DNA of 64,000 bases from Artemia franciscana. Lineage: Eukaryota; Arthropoda; Branchiopoda; Anostraca; Artemiidae. Position numbers and translations under genes: made by a program. The stretch spans positions 141,501-205,500 of the forward strand of contig NW_027063105.1 of NCBI RefSeq assembly GCF_032884065.1, read 5' to 3'. The notes under the pieces were generated by a model, which saw nothing but the letters and a program-made list of their open reading frames with translations, did not search any database and was not told the origin of the DNA. Shown here one piece after another: positions 21,240 through 33,972 of this stretch (position 1 is its first letter; every line of letters begins with the position of its first letter).

Positions 21240-21835
21240 ACATCAGCGAGTTTAACATTATCATGGCTGCATCACATATATGGTTAATTTAACTTTCGTT
21301 TTCAATTTGTATCCATCCTTGTTGTTGCAAGTCTTCTAGACGCAAATGTTTTTTTTCTTCATTAGTGACTCGTCCTGATCCCCGCTGTCACTTATCTTCT
21401 AACCATATATTTCTTTTTTTTTCAATTTTTACAATTTCAAACATCTTTTCTATGCCCTTTGCTGTAACCCTTGATGCAGCACAATGGATTGATCCTTTGT
21501 TTGGCAATTCTGGGCCCAGAGTTGAATCTCCACCACAGCAAGGTTGTACAACCAGCTTGGTAATTGTCCCTGTAAAAAAGACCCAGTAACTGAAAAATCG
21601 ATTTGACACCCTACTCACCAGAAAAGGTCTAAAGGATGTATATCCTTTTTTATCCTTTGGCGCTCGAATATGTCAAGTCTCATTTGATGGTCGCAAATTT
21701 ACGGTGCTTGTGTCTTGCTTTCGGTCTAATCACGTTTGTTAGTTCAAATGCTTCGAAAATTTTTTTCTTATTCCAACGAATCACCATTTATAACAGTTGT
21801 AAATTTTTTTCAACTTATTTTAGAAAATAGGGGAA
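21240..21835 (-). repeat. Repeat segment A, copy 3 (complete head and tail)
   Basis: The longest copy. The minus-strand frame 21388-21618 reads FFTGTITKLVVQPCCGGDST, LGPELPNKGSIHCAASRV, then KMFEIVKIEKKRNIWLEDK before a stop. Further along another frame gives RVTNEEKKHLRLEDLQQQGW. The protein is unrecognised; the Cys pair and basic tail give no clear domain. It precedes exon Y3 in the gene sense with about 460 bp between. Confidence 0.55.
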
Positions 21836-21859
21836 AACATCTCCTAACAGTCACAGAAT

Positions 21860-22860
21860 CTTAACGAAAATCACACTACCAGATTCAGCGTATCAGAGAA
21901 CCCTATTTCAGAAGTTTCAAGCTCCTATCTACAAAAATGTGGAATTTTGTATTTTTTGCCAGAAGGCAGATCACGGATGCGTGTTTATTTGTTTTTTTTC
22001 CAGGGGTGATCGTATCGATCCAGTGGTCCTAGAATCTTGTGAGAGGGCTTATTCTAACGGAAATGAAAAGTTCTAGTGCCCTTTTTAAGTGACCGAAAGA
22101 ATTGGAGGGTATCTAGACCCCCTACCACGCTAATTATTTTCCCAAGGTGAAGGGATCGAAATTTTGAGATTTTAATTTTATTCAGTGTAGTTGAAAAGCC
22201 TTATAACTATGTCTTTTTGGACGACTTACTCCCCCACAGTCCCCTACAGTAGAATAAACTGTAAGTCACAGTTTATTCTATGGTTTTTGTGATTCAGAGG
22301 TCATTCTTAATGAATTGGGACAAGATTTAATCTTTAGTGTAAAGAGCGAGGTACTGTCGAGGAGGTGAACCGATCATATATGTAATAAAACATGAGATTA
22401 CAAAAGTTCGTTACGTAAGCTAATTTACAAGTTACGTTTATCTTTTTACCAATAAAAACATTCGTAAAAAATTAAAAGTTCTAGTTGCCTTTTAAGTAAC
22501 CAAAAATTGTAGGGCAACTAGGCTTCATCCACCGTTCGTTTTTTTCTCAAAATTATTTGATCAAAACTATGAGAAAGCCGTTTAGCCAAAAATAAAAATA
22601 AAAATACAAATAAGAAATAAACGTGCAAATTTCGTGTTAATTATTCCTCTGCGGAGAGCCAAAATCAAAACATGCATTGATTCAAAAATCTTTACGCTAA
22701 AGTTTTTTACTGTTCTAAAATGCAGAGTTGAGAGAAAGAGTCAAACTTTAGCGTAAAGAGCGGGGCGTTGATGAGGAAGCAGCCCCTTTCATATGCGAAT
22801 TAATTTCTCTTTGTTTTAAGTTTAAATAATGCTCCTTGCTTTCAGCTAAAAAAACTTGTT
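21860..22860. repeat. Interspersed repeat R, divergent copy, with palindromes
   Basis: Shares with 13.4-14.1 kb the landmarks CAGCGTATCAGAGAA, TATTTTTTGCC, GATGCGTGTTT and AATTGGAGGGTATCTAGA. It contains two strong inverted repeats: 22250-22280 (TAGAATAAACTGT, 5-nt loop, ACAGTTTATTCTA) and 22690-22758 (CTTTACGCTAAAGTT with AACTTTAGCGTAAAG, 15-bp arms, 39-nt spacer). No coding frame. Resembles abundant brine-shrimp repeats as I remember them. Confidence 0.6.
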
Positions 22861-23800
22861 TTTTTTATTTAATATATAATTGAGAACGACAACTCCCCTT
22901 CCACACCACAGCTCTCAAAGCAAGGCCTGTAAGTTATGCCCAGGGAACATATAAGGTTTTTTGAATAGAAAAGGTGGTCGTATGGGCCTCGGAGGTAGTT
23001 TATTGGATTAGTAATGAGAATATTAAATACTAAATCAAGGTTTTGAATATTTAATTTTACTGTACAATACTGAATAATTTTGCTTCAACAAAAATTAATT
23101 GGAGAGAGCGTGGTGGAAGTGTATGTAGATCTCAGGCTGCAATTAAAAAAGAAGAATATAATTAAAACCTTTTATAAGGTTGCAGAGAAAAGGGCCTTAC
23201 CTGATTTCCAGAAGGTAAACCAGATGAACCAGAACCAGCAGGCAACCAGCTCGAAATTTCAGAAATAAAATCATAATTCTATTCACAGTTCTGTTTTCTA
23301 ATTTGTCCTAATGTGAACTTACTATATGTGACATGGGTATAACCACAGTGGATGAGAGGGACCCTACTGAACCTTCGCTCAGGTGTATCCCCATTTGATT
23401 CAACCCCATGTAAATCAACTTATATTACTAAGATGAATATAAATAATATCGATCATTCCTGAATCAGGATTAACGTCAATTTATCCTACAAGAGAGATTT
23501 TTCTAAGCGTGTTTTTAAGCTCTTGGCTGCTATGACCCTTGGTTTTCTTTGTGCTAGTTTGCAGCTGTTTCCGCAACCACGAGATGCAAGTGGGGTATGG
23601 AAAGTTTTGCAAATTTTCGTGTATATAAGAGACGGAAAAATTGCTGTTTTTTTAGAGGGCAGGGGAATAGTTTTGTATAGAAATAGCCTAAACACTTACA
23701 TAAGAATTAGCCAATGAATGAAGACCACTCTATTCGCGTCAGATTTTATCACTTCCTACAAAACGGGTTGAATTACCCTTTCTAATTATATTTTTAATCT
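22861..23800. other. Gene-free stretch
   Basis: Short frames at 23080-23268 (+) and 23486-23717 (both strands) are within chance expectation and I recognise nothing in them. No repeat array is seen apart from what follows. Confidence 0.35.
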
Positions 23801-23804
23801 TAGG

Positions 23805-24093
23805 AGAGTTGAACTGAATGGGGTTGGAGTAGAAAAAGGTTGAGTTAAAAGGAGGTTGAGTTGCATGAAGGTCGAATGAAATAATGGTTAAATTGCACGG
23901 GAATTAAGTTGAATATTGGTTCTCTTCAACAAGGGGTTGGGTTGCACCAAGGTGCCATTACACACGGGTTTAGGGTGCACGAAGGTTCAGTTGCACAGGG
24001 GTTTAGTTAAATGGGGATTCAATTAAATAGGGAATGTGTTAAACGGAAGTTCAGATATATGCGTTGAGATAAACGAGGTTTCAGTTGCACGGT
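23805..24093. repeat. Degenerate 16-bp minisatellite, ~18 units
   Basis: Successive units of 16 bp (a few 14-17) follow the pattern GGTT(G/C/T)AGTTGCA(C/T)(G/A)NN, for example AGGTTGAGTTGCATGA, AGGTTCAGTTGCACAG and GGGTTTAGTTAAATGG. Units differ by several substitutions but keep register, so the array is old and purely tandem. The G/T bias on the plus strand is strong. Confidence 0.75.
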
Positions 24094-24393
24094 AACCACT
24101 AAAAACTAGTATACATCGGAGCAAACTGACTTGGCTTAACACCCAGATTCATTAGAGTCCTGGTCTTGGGCAATTTGTAGGCAATATAAGCTCTATAAGG
24201 GCGTATCCAATATTTTTGTTCGGGGCAGAGTATTTCTCCCTGGTGGAAGGGGGTGTTGTTTTACAGAAAAAAAAAATCACATAAAAAATTGGCTTATATG
24301 TACATTTGCTACATTTACGAGTCAGACAAAGATTTCTTGGGAGGTGGTTCTGGAACACCAAGCTCCGTTCCTAAGAAAACTCCATGTTATATA

Positions 24394-24574
24394 CATTGTC
24401 TCCCCTTGGAATTTACACCTGTAGAAGGTCGTTGGGCTTCACAAAAGTCAGTAGATATTAATAATCTAGCTCGGCAATATAACCAAACCAGCATAACATT
24501 GGCTAACTCAGATACAGTAGCACTTCGTTCATAAATCAGCAGCAAAATGTTTGCCACAATCAAGTACTTAAAGG
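24394..24574 (-). CDS. Candidate exon V of a membrane-protein gene
   Basis: Minus strand: acceptor TCTTACCTTTAAG, then phase 0 YLIVANILLLIYERSATVSE, LANVMLVWLYCRARLLISTD and FCEAQRPSTG, with a possible donor ACAG/GTGTAAAT. Two hydrophobic helices are joined by a short polar turn. It follows exon Z (26707-26762, phase-0 donor) in the same orientation, so Z to V can be spliced in frame. Layout resembles exon W at 9.8-10.0 kb. The start and end are set by the splice-like sites only. Function unknown; a chemoreceptor C-terminal region is one possibility. Confidence 0.35.
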
Positions 24575-24599
24575 TAAGAACGATCAAGATAAGTAACTT

Positions 24600-26660
24600 T
24601 TACCACCTACAAGAAGGGAAGAGGGAACAGTAGGTATAGTGAACAGGTTGGGAACAGAGCTTTCATTTTTGCAATGAAAAATAGTTCACACAGAGAAAAT
24701 GCATTTTAATCAAACATAAAATTCAACAACTCAAACATTTAAATTCCTATTTACCATATTCAGGAAGAAAAAGTGTATATCCATTGCTTTGAGCAAAAAC
24801 AACATACAAACGACCCATTATGAACTGACAATAAATAGCGATATCAAAACTTCTGAGAAACAGAAAAGGGTCAATATATGCGGTCTGAATGCCAACTCCT
24901 AACCCATCTTCCTTTCTAAATAGTTTTTATGCATATGGGATTGGCTAAGCTTTAGCGTGAAGACTGGGGACAGAACCTTCCTATCACATATAGGACAAGG
25001 TAATACGCAAAAGGCTAACTTTTGTATACTAATACTTCAAAAAGATTATGTGTCTTGATCTCAAAGGGCTCTTGAGAAAATTTGAAAACTCTCGGAATAA
25101 AAAGGCACTTTTCGGAGGCTTCAGGAACCCCAAGCCTCAATAAGCCCAAGCACAAATATATGTACTACCTCACTTAACAGTAGGTGCACATACATAGAGC
25201 CTGTACAACTTTGTGCAAACTGTATTGTAACTGAAGGACAATTTCATTGTGTGCTCCGCAGTGTATGGAGATATAGATTCTTATTACAGTCGCATGTGTC
25301 TTTTTCCATCTTTACATTCCTAAATAAATTTAGCACCATCTTTCCCATTTTTTAAGGAATTATATTTACCTTGGCCACCCATATTTACAATAGTGTTGTT
25401 CAGTTTGAAGTCCTTAAATCTTCCAGAAAGAGGCAGATAAATATGAATGCATCCAAAGAACAGCCCAGCAAATAATTTTCAAAGAAGGCAAAATAGCATA
25501 CTCTCTTCTTCTTAAGAAAAAAAGCAAAACAAATAAAGACTAAACAATTAGAAACGTGATGTTCGTTCTTTATGAGCCAAACAAACGATGTTCGCCTAAC
25601 GAAGGCCTAGATCAAACCGATGTTGCTAGGTCTGATCTAACAGATTAAAAGCTAAACTTCCTCTTAAAATTGGCGACTCGTTCATTCGTATTTTGTGACA
25701 TCAATTTAGCAATTTGTGAAAATCTAGCTTGAATGTTTTTTCTCTAACCCAGTCAAATCACCAAGCTCGTAGAGTATGCATCCTAGGTACATATAAATTG
25801 TTAAATTGATTTTAGAATAAATAATCCATAGGATTACGTTTATGGATTCCATGCCGTTTTATCAGAGATGACCAAATATACCGAAATTTTTTTTAGGCAA
25901 GGGTAGGTTTTCCAACTTTATTAGGTTAATAAAAGCTCTTCAAATGCTTGAATTTCTTTCAAAATTACTTCAGGAGTAAAAACCTATTTTTTTGTTCAAT
26001 ATAGAAAATTTGGAAATATCTGAAAATTCTGAAAATATCTCATTTTGCAGAGGTACCGTAGTTGGAGAAATCAGATGGTTAGAGGATTTCCAAAGCGGTT
26101 TTGATACCCAACTGTTTTTCAAATTTTTGTTCCAAGATTTAAAAGCTCATTTTCAACTCGATGGCAGTTGAATCCATCTTTACCGACCATTCTCTTGGAA
26201 ATAATGATTTCCTCAAAAATGAGGAATTTGCTCATCCAACCCTACACTGATCTTACAGGAGGGGTGAAGTAGAGTTCTTCGTATTGTCCAATGGAAGAGA
26301 GTCTTATGAGTCTATGACTTCGTTGAGTCCGATGAGAGAAAAAAAGGAAGAAAAACATTCTTTCGGTAGACAAGTCCGCAAAAAAATATACTCATGGGGA
26401 TGACTGACTTCCCTCCAGCTCTCAGTCTCGCGAAGGGTGAATCCTTCTAATGAGCCGTAGTTACTTAAAATCCCAATAAGATGAATATTCTTTTTTTACA
26501 TATGGTAATATCTTTGTGTGATTGGTTACTATTGACACGGATCATTCTTGGCTTATAATGAGGTACCTTGCACTATTTGAGAAAATGATTGAAATCATGT
26601 ACCACAATTGCATTGCTATTTTAATACATTTTTGAAAACCAAGTATATGCAAATGAAAGC
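24600..26660. other. Gene-free stretch
   Basis: AT-rich, no supported ORF longer than chance and no clear tandem or inverted repeat. Probably intronic or intergenic relative to the exon cassettes on either side. Confidence 0.35.
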
Positions 26661-26706
26661 AATAAATTACTGTCCCAGTTTAGTTTTCTTCTTCGGTTCA
26701 GTTTAC

Positions 26707-26762
26707 CTCTTCAACAATCTGATAAATAGTATGGGAAAATTGACAGCAATGATTGCATAGTC
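26707..26762 (-). CDS. Candidate micro-exon Z
   Basis: 56 bp between TTGTTTTTCAG and GAAGAG/GTAAAC on the minus strand. Joined in phase 1 to a preceding G it reads GLCNHCCQFSHTIYQIVEE and ends in phase 0. Exon X at 28724-28901 ends in phase 1 with G, so X to Z is in frame across a ~2-kb intron, and Z to V (24.4 kb) is in frame too. Confidence 0.4.
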
Positions 26763-28723
26763 CTGAAAAACAAAACAAAAAAATCAATCAATAGAGTTAT
26801 CCACAAAGACCTTGTTATAAGTTGCAAATTATCATTAGCAGACACTTTCAAAGGATTTTTTCTGGGGTGGGGGTAATAGCAAAAACATTTACAATTTTAT
26901 TATAGTATATGTACCAACTGAAAGTACCCAGAAATTCAGGAAAATTTACGATTTTGGGTGGCTTGGCCTCGGCAATTCCTTTGCAAAAGTCCCTTTTAGA
27001 TCTCCCCCCTGTCTTAGGAAACATCTGATTGATTATGCGGATTTTCATGATTGGAAAAATATTTTTTTGGGGAGGTTGATTCAGACCACTTTTGGAGAAC
27101 AGAGGGACAGATTCCAGAAAGTTACCATTTTTTAAAGTAATTTTTCAGGAATAGAGGAAAAGCCGCAATTAAAAAAAAACTTAGGAGGGTGTTTCAAAAC
27201 CTTAAACTCCCCCAATTCCCTCTTCAAAGCAAAGAACTTTCGCAAGATGTCTTTGCATGGTCTTCAAGCCTTACAATTAAAGAATGACTTAAAACGTACC
27301 AAACTTAAAACGAACATATATTAACATAAGCAATAGAAGGGTATGGGAGACAATCAGAGTCGAAATTGAAGTAGATCTAAAAGAAAAGAAACAAAAAACC
27401 AACGTCATCCTTAAGCTAGGAAAATCTAAAGTCCGTTTATTCTTGTTCTGTTTTAATACGCAATGAAAAAAAATTGCTGCTTCTGGGGCCTTTTATTGGG
27501 GACATGTTATTTTGATTATTGTTGTCTTTTGCTGATTGTTCTTTTGATGGGCTAAAGATTTTACGATGGTAGTTTTGAAACCAATCATGTCTTGAAAAGG
27601 CTGGGTTATTTGTCTTTCTAGAAATTAGAGACTATGTGACTAGCTTACGAAAATACTTCACAAACGTGTACCAATGAAAGTAAAACACTCTTCAACTATA
27701 TATGAAAATAATCACTCTTTATCTCGTTGGCTAAACTGTATGTGGGCAGTATTTTTTTATACCTATTAAAGCCTCAAATATTCGATAAAATATAATTTCT
27801 TTGTTGGTTTTATCTGCTCTGATCCTCGATCTGCATATCTTTAATGTTTACCCTTTCTGGGTAATCATATTAACCCCTCTGAAAATAAAAACTAACGAAA
27901 AAGTTAAAAATTCTTATGTAACATGATTCGTAATAACTTGAAACTTAAAGTAGTGAAAAAAAATCCAGACAATAAAAGTTTACAAAACTCAACTTGCAAT
28001 TTTTACATTTTTCGGATTTATAACAAGGAGGTAAAAAAGATTCAAATTAGTAATTGTCAAGCTAAATTGCTATCCTATTTTTCTTTCTTGGGTTGAAGAG
28101 AAGCAATACAGAATTCTCTAGTATTTATTCCATAGTACCATTAACAATTTTGTTGAATCCAATACAATTGTTTCTTTTTTTAGTTCTAAATATATAAGGG
28201 TGATTCGATTTAGCATAAAATTTGGAAACTTTTAATTTTCAAACATTGCGAGAGATACAGGACGCTTTACGGATTTGTAAAGTACACAATAAGAGAAATC
28301 TCTCTTTTCTTACTTTCGAACCTGTTCTATCTAAAACCAGCTTTTATAAATAAGTGTATTCTTCAAACCTGTTATTTCTTATAAATACTAGGTGCGGGTT
28401 GAACTTTTTGTTTTATTTTCGCGATAAAATATACTTCATTTCTCCTACATCCGACAAAACTTGACTTTTTTTATTCCTTCGGGCATATGTTTGTGATAAT
28501 GTTTTTCCCCAGAAGGTACGTAGTTCATAAAGAAACAGGACAGTGGGTAGAAGAATTCAAACCTGGTAAAGTATCTCAAATTAATTTTCTGTTCATTATA
28601 AAACAAGTAAAAAAAATTGGCTATTCATGTGGCTATCAATAAAACACTTATTAAAGGCTTGGGATTTTTAAATTTTTCCTGATATTGCTCCATAGAATTT
28701 TTTTTTGAAACCTTGAAACTTAC

Positions 28724-28901
28724 CCATAACCATGAAAACCAGACGCTTAAACGATCTGTCCATGTTTTCCAAAGAGCTTTTCACGACATTTTCAATGATC
28801 CACTCTAGTAACCATGCCAATGGAAAAATTAAACACCATTCTAATTTCGCTACTCCTTTTGACACGTTTCGGAGAGTACTAGGAGAGATCCAGATCATTA
28901 T
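28724..28901 (-). CDS. Candidate exon X, intact copy
   Basis: 178 bp, acceptor TTTTTTTCAG and donor ATGG/GTAAGTTTC, both strong. Phase-0 start; open throughout: IMIWISPSTLRNVSKGVAKL, EWCLIFPLAWLLEWIIENVV, KSSLENMDRSFKRLVFMVMG, ending phase 1. It has one transmembrane-length hydrophobic segment (CLIFPLAWLLEWII), then an amphipathic charged helix. Exon Y donors are phase 0, so Y to X joins in frame. The Y-X-Z-V order with phases 1/0/1/0 fits a multi-pass membrane protein. Gustatory-receptor-like (7tm_7) is a weak inference from helix spacing only. Confidence 0.5.
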
Positions 28902-29556
28902 CTGAAAAAAAGATATATATAGGACATGATGAATGATTATTAAGAACTAGCAGTTCATGGCAATGAACTGAGCGTCAGAATTGACGTGGCTCTATAGTGA
29001 CGGAAAATCTAAAAAACAGTATTTTGACGCCAATAGGTACACCAAAATTGACTTTTTACGCTGATTCCAAATATATAAAATACAGTAAGTTTAATGCTTC
29101 GCATCAAAAACTAAGAATCCAAGAAAATTGGCATGATTTTTGAAGAACGGGGAAACAACCCCGAAAAATCAAGCGATTTTAATAAAATAATACCATTAAC
29201 TCAACGTATCAGATAAGGCTACTTCCAGTGATTTAAAACTCTCCTTTGCAAAATATCAAGTTTGTGTATTTTTTGCAGGAATAAAGATCGCAGATGCGTG
29301 TTTTTTGTTTTTTCCCCATGTGTAATCCAAAACTGTCCCAGTTTAATTTTCTTGTTCGGTTGAACAATAGAACTCTTTATTATGAACATTTTAGTATTCC
29401 TTGAGAAAGCCATTCAACTTCATTTATTGTCGAAAACAATCTTAATTTAATTCAATTCCAGTTTAGTTACACTCATATAATGTCGAAAATTAATTGGAGA
29501 TCCAACGTCTTCAGCTTTAAGACTTTCAAAAAAAATATTTGGACCTTCATGTTCAC

Positions 29557-29611
29557 CTCCTCAACATTCTGTAAAATAGTAAGGGAGCTTGGACTACCAT
29601 AGTTTACGGTC
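29557..29611 (-). pseudogene. Exon Z', disrupted
   Basis: 55 bp between a GTTTTTTTTCAG-like acceptor and GAGGAG/GTGAAC. One base shorter than Z, and a TAA follows immediately in the expected phase (GGA-CCG-TAA), so this copy cannot encode the segment. The splice sites remain recognisable. Confidence 0.45.
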
Positions 29612-30739
29612 CTGAAAAAAAAACAACCAAAAAATCAATCAATGGAGTTAGCCAAAAAGACCTTGTTATAAGTTGCAAATTACCATTAGCAGACACCTTC
29701 AAAGGATTTTTTCTGGGTGGGGGTGATAATAAAAACATTTGCAATTTTATTATAGTATATGTACCCACTTAAAGTACCCAGAAATTCAGGAAAATTTAGG
29801 ATTTTGGGTGGCTTGGCCTCGGCAATTCTTCTGCAAAAGTCCCTTTCTAGATCTTCCCCCTGTCTTAGGAAATATCTGATTGGTTATGCGGATTTTCAGG
29901 ATTGGAAAAATATTTTTTGGGGAGGTTGATCCAGACCACTTTTGGAGAACATAGGGACAGGTTCCAGAAAGTTACCATTTTTAAAAGTAATTTTTCAGAA
30001 ATAGAGGAAAAGCCGCATTTAGAAAAAAACTTCGGAGGGTGTTTCAAAACCTTAAACTCCCCCAATTCCCTCTTCAAAGCAAAGAACTTTCGCAAGATGT
30101 CTTTGCATGGTCTTCAAGCCTTACAATTAAAGAATAACTTAAAACGTACCAAACTTAAAACGAACATATATTAACATAAGTAATAGAAGGTTATGGGAGA
30201 CAATCAGAGTCGAAATTGAAGTAGATCTAACAGAAAAGAAACAAAAAACCAACGTCATCCTTAAGCTAGGAAAATCTAAAGTCCGTTTATTCTTATTCTA
30301 TTTTAATATGCACTAAAAACAAAATTGCTGCTTTTGGGGCCTTTCATTGGGGACATGTTCTTTTGATTATTGTTGTCTTTTTGCTGATTGTTCTTTTGAT
30401 GAGCTAAAGATTTTACGATGGTAGTTTTGAAACCAATCATGTCTCAAAAAGGCTGGGTTATTTGTCTTCCCAGAAATTAGAGACAATGTGGCTAGCTTAC
30501 GAAAATACTTCACAAACGTGTACCAATGAAAGTAAAATACTCTTCAGCTATATATGAAAATAATCGCTATTTATCTCGTAGGCTAAACTGTCTATGTGGG
30601 CAGTATTAAAGCCTCAAATATTCGATAAAGTATAATTTCTTTGTTTGTTTGATCTGCCCTGATCCTCGATCTGCATATCCTTAATGTTTATCCTTTCTGG
30701 GTAATCATATTAATCCCTCTCATATTAAAAATATATTAC

Positions 30740-31690
30740 AAAAAGAGAAATCACCAACGCAACAGCACAAACACATTGAAAAAAAAGACAGATGGAGAAA
30801 AGGAAGACTGTTTTCCTAAATTAGAGATTAATATAGATCAGCACTCGAACGAGGCCTTAACCCTACTCATCCATACAATCACATAGGTCAAACAGCATAG
30901 CCATACACAATCAACCATAAAGAATAACCCATGGACAGGCAGACATGTTATCAATAAGTATAAGTTGTCATTTACCATACAATAAAAACAGTAAAGACAA
31001 ATAATTCAGAGGCAACAACCCAACACTCATCAGTAGAATACACTTGCCTATAGGGTTTCGGCATTTTAAATTCTCTACCCAGTCAAGTGTTGTGCCTGCC
31101 ACAGAATATCCGAAGCATCCCCGTGTCAGGTATCACCCCCAAAATACATGCCTTTAAAAAAAAGAAAACCAGGAAAACCAGTAAAACAACCAAGTAACAC
31201 CAAAAAAAATTTATTCTGTTGATATATTCCACCTTTTAGCAACAATAGGTAAACTAAATGTGATAAAATATACCAAATCACATATATTAACACTTGCAAA
31301 ATACCTGTATGAACTAAATAATTATAGAATTAATCATTACCATATGGCGAATTTAAAAAAAAACCGCTCTAATAGAACCACAATTCAAAATAAATGGCGC
31401 TGCATCATCTTTTCGCGAACCTCCGAAATTAGCCGAAAATTTCCTTAAGTATTTCCAGATAATTCCTTTGGTATTTATTTAAAAGTTCATTATAATGAAA
31501 ACTAAATTTTTTAAATTGCCAAGTTAATTTATTTGCTGAAAAACCTTTCAAGATTTTACATCTATTTTTAAAATCTATTTTAATTACTACAAATCCTTGC
31601 CTAACGAAGTATTTGTGAGAAAAACGCTGAATATGTGATATTTGAGTTTATATTACTTTCAGAGAATGGGAAACTAATCGCTTCAAAATC
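30740..31690. other. Insert in P-Q unit 2, no gene seen
   Basis: AT-rich and A-rich sequence between the two halves of unit 2. Both sides of the TA array carry AAAGAGAAATCACCAA(C/T)GCA words (near 30741 and 31858), a possible target-site or local duplication around the insert. Confidence 0.4.
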
Positions 31691-31693
31691 AAA

Positions 31694-31853
<160 letters not shown>

Positions 31854-32793
31854 ACGAAAAGAGAAATCACCAATGCAACAGCAAAAATACATAAGACAGA
31901 AGGAGAAAAGGAGACACACAGAAGTCTGAAATTTTTAAACTAAAAGTTTAAACTTAAACTTTTGAATTTTTAACTAAAAAGTTAAAAATTCCTATGCAAC
32001 ATGATTCGTAATAACTTGAAACTTAATGTAATGAAAAAAATCCAGACAATAAAAGTTTACAAAACTCAACTTGCAATTTGTATATTTTCCGTATTTATAA
32101 CAAGGAGTTAAAAAAGATTCAAATTAGTAATTGTCAAGCTAAATTGCTATCTTATTTTTGTTTCTTGGGTTGAAGAGAAGCAATACAGAATTTTCTAGTA
32201 TTTATTCCATAGTTCCTTGAACAATTCTGTTGCATCCAATACAATTGTTTCTTTTTTTAGTTCTAAATATATAAGGGTGATTCGATTTAGCATAAAATTT
32301 GGGAACTTTTAATTTTCTAACCTTGTGAGAGACATAGGACGCTTTACGTATTTGTGAAGTACACAACAAGAGAAATTTCTCTTTGCCTACTTCCGAGCCT
32401 GTTCTATCTAAAGACAGCTTTTATAAATAAATATATTCTTCAAACCTTTTCTTATATAAATACTAGGTGTGGGTTGAACTATATGTTTTATTTTCGCGAT
32501 AAAATATACATTTCTCCTAGATCCGACAAAACTTGGCTTTTTTATTCCTTCGGGCATATGTTTGTGATAATGTTTTCCCCCTAAAGGTACGTAGTTCATA
32601 AAGAAAGAGGACTGTGGGTAGAAGAATTCAAACCTTGTAAAGTATCTCAAATTAATTTTCTGTTCATTATAAAAACAAGTAAAAAAAATTGGCTATTCAT
32701 GTGGCTATCAATAAAACACTTATTAAAGGGTTGGGATTTTTCAATTTTTCCTGATATTGCTCCATAGAATTTTTTTGAAACCTTGAAACTTAC

Positions 32794-32981
32794 CCATAAC
32801 CATGAAAAACAGACGCTTAAACGATCTTCTATGTTTTCCAAAAGTCATTTAGATCGTTGAAAACGACATTTTCAATAATCAATTCTAGTGGCCATGCCAA
32901 TATAAAAAGCAAAGACCATTCAAATTTTACAATTCCTTTGGACATTGATCGAAGAAAACCAGTAGAGATCCAGTTGATTAT
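32794..32981 (-). pseudogene. Exon X', frameshifted copy
   Basis: Same acceptor and donor context as X but 188 bp long. Reads WISTGFLRSMSKGIVKFEWS, LLFILAWPLELIIENVV, then diverges into FNDLNDFWKT and a stop. The 10-bp length difference breaks the phase relation to exon Z'. Conservative substitutions in the first half (V/I, L/I) suggest it was once coding. Confidence 0.5.
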
Positions 32982-33089
32982 CTGAAAAAATATATATATA
33001 TGACATGATGAATGATTATCAAGAACTAGCAGTTCATGGCAATGAACTGAGCGTCAGGATTGACGTGGCTCATTAGTGACGGAAAATCT

Positions 33090-33970
33090 AAAAATCAGTA
33101 TTTTGACACCAATTGACACAATTGACTTTTTACGCTGATCCCAAATATATAAAATACAGTAAGTTTAATGCTTCGCATCAAAAACTAAGAATCCAAGAAA
33201 ATTGGCATGATTTCTGAACAAGGGAACGGGGAACAACCCCGAAAAATCAAGCGATTTTAATAAAATAATAACATTAATTCAACGTATCAGAGAAGGCTAC
33301 TTCCAGTGATTTAAAGTTCCCCTTTGCAAAATATCAATTTTGTGTATTTTTTGCAGGAATAAAGATCGCAGATGCGTGTTTTTTTTTTTCCCCATGTGTA
33401 ATCATGTCGAACCAATGGTCTTCTAATATCGGAAGAAGACTCTTTCAAACTGAAACTAAAACTTCCAGTGTCTTTTCAAAGTTATAAAAAAGATTGGAGG
33501 GTAGATAGCTCCCCTCCCACGCAGCTTATCCCCCTAAGCAACCTGGTAAAGATCTTAAGATAGCAATTTTGTCAAACATAGTTGAAAGACCAAATAAAAA
33601 ACGATTTCGACAATAACATGGACACCCCCAAACTGTTTGTGAGTTAAATTTATCTTATTTAAAAAATAATTTTTGTTGATTTTTTGCATTAAATCAGAAA
33701 AAAAACTAATAAAAAATTTCAGTCAAAGATCTTCTGAATAAAAGCTCAATGTTAAAGTAAAAAATCGAATGGGTGGAAATATTATCTAAAATAAGATGAG
33801 ACAATAAAAATGGTACGATTAAAAAAAAATTAAGAAATAAATTATATTACTGGATGTAATTTACATGTACCAGTCATTTAAAAAATAAAAAATCAGTATT
33901 TGAATATTAATACAGGAAACAGCAATTAGAACGATAGTGCTCATGAGCTTCTGTTTTATTTTCATTTCTT
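33090..33970. repeat. Interspersed repeat R, copy in second segmental duplicate
   Basis: Counterpart of 13260-14170 and continuous with Q'. Ends at GCTTCTGTTTTATTTTC, where the non-LTR element begins. Confidence 0.65.
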
Positions 33971-33972
33971 TG

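Larger units (their letters stand above)
26665..29328. repeat. Tandem duplication P-Q, unit 1
   Basis: The ~2.66-kb unit 26665-29328 is repeated in direct orientation from about 29332 to 33400. Unit 2 carries an extra ~1.2 kb with a long (TA)n array (30730-31940). Landmarks: ACTGTCCCAGTTTA, CCTTGTTATAAGTTGCAAAT, GGGTGGCTTGGCCTCGGCAA, CTTCAAGCCTTACAATTAAA, GGAAAATCTAAAGTCCG, and later AGCAATACAGAAT and GATTCGATTTAGCATAAAAT. The junction is sharp near 29326-29332. Each unit holds one exon Z and one exon X on the minus strand. Confidence 0.8.

Noticed and set aside
23080-23268. 62-codon plus-strand frame with Gln/Lys-rich end
   Set aside because: No homology recognised, no splice context, length within chance for open frames here.
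23805-24093. Regularly spaced short repeats considered as a CRISPR array
   Set aside because: Units are contiguous with no unique spacers, and the DNA is eukaryotic; it is a minisatellite.
24152-24361. 69-codon minus-strand frame overlapping 24253-24534 (+)
   Set aside because: Neither strand shows domains, and the only splice-supported segment is exon V just to the right.
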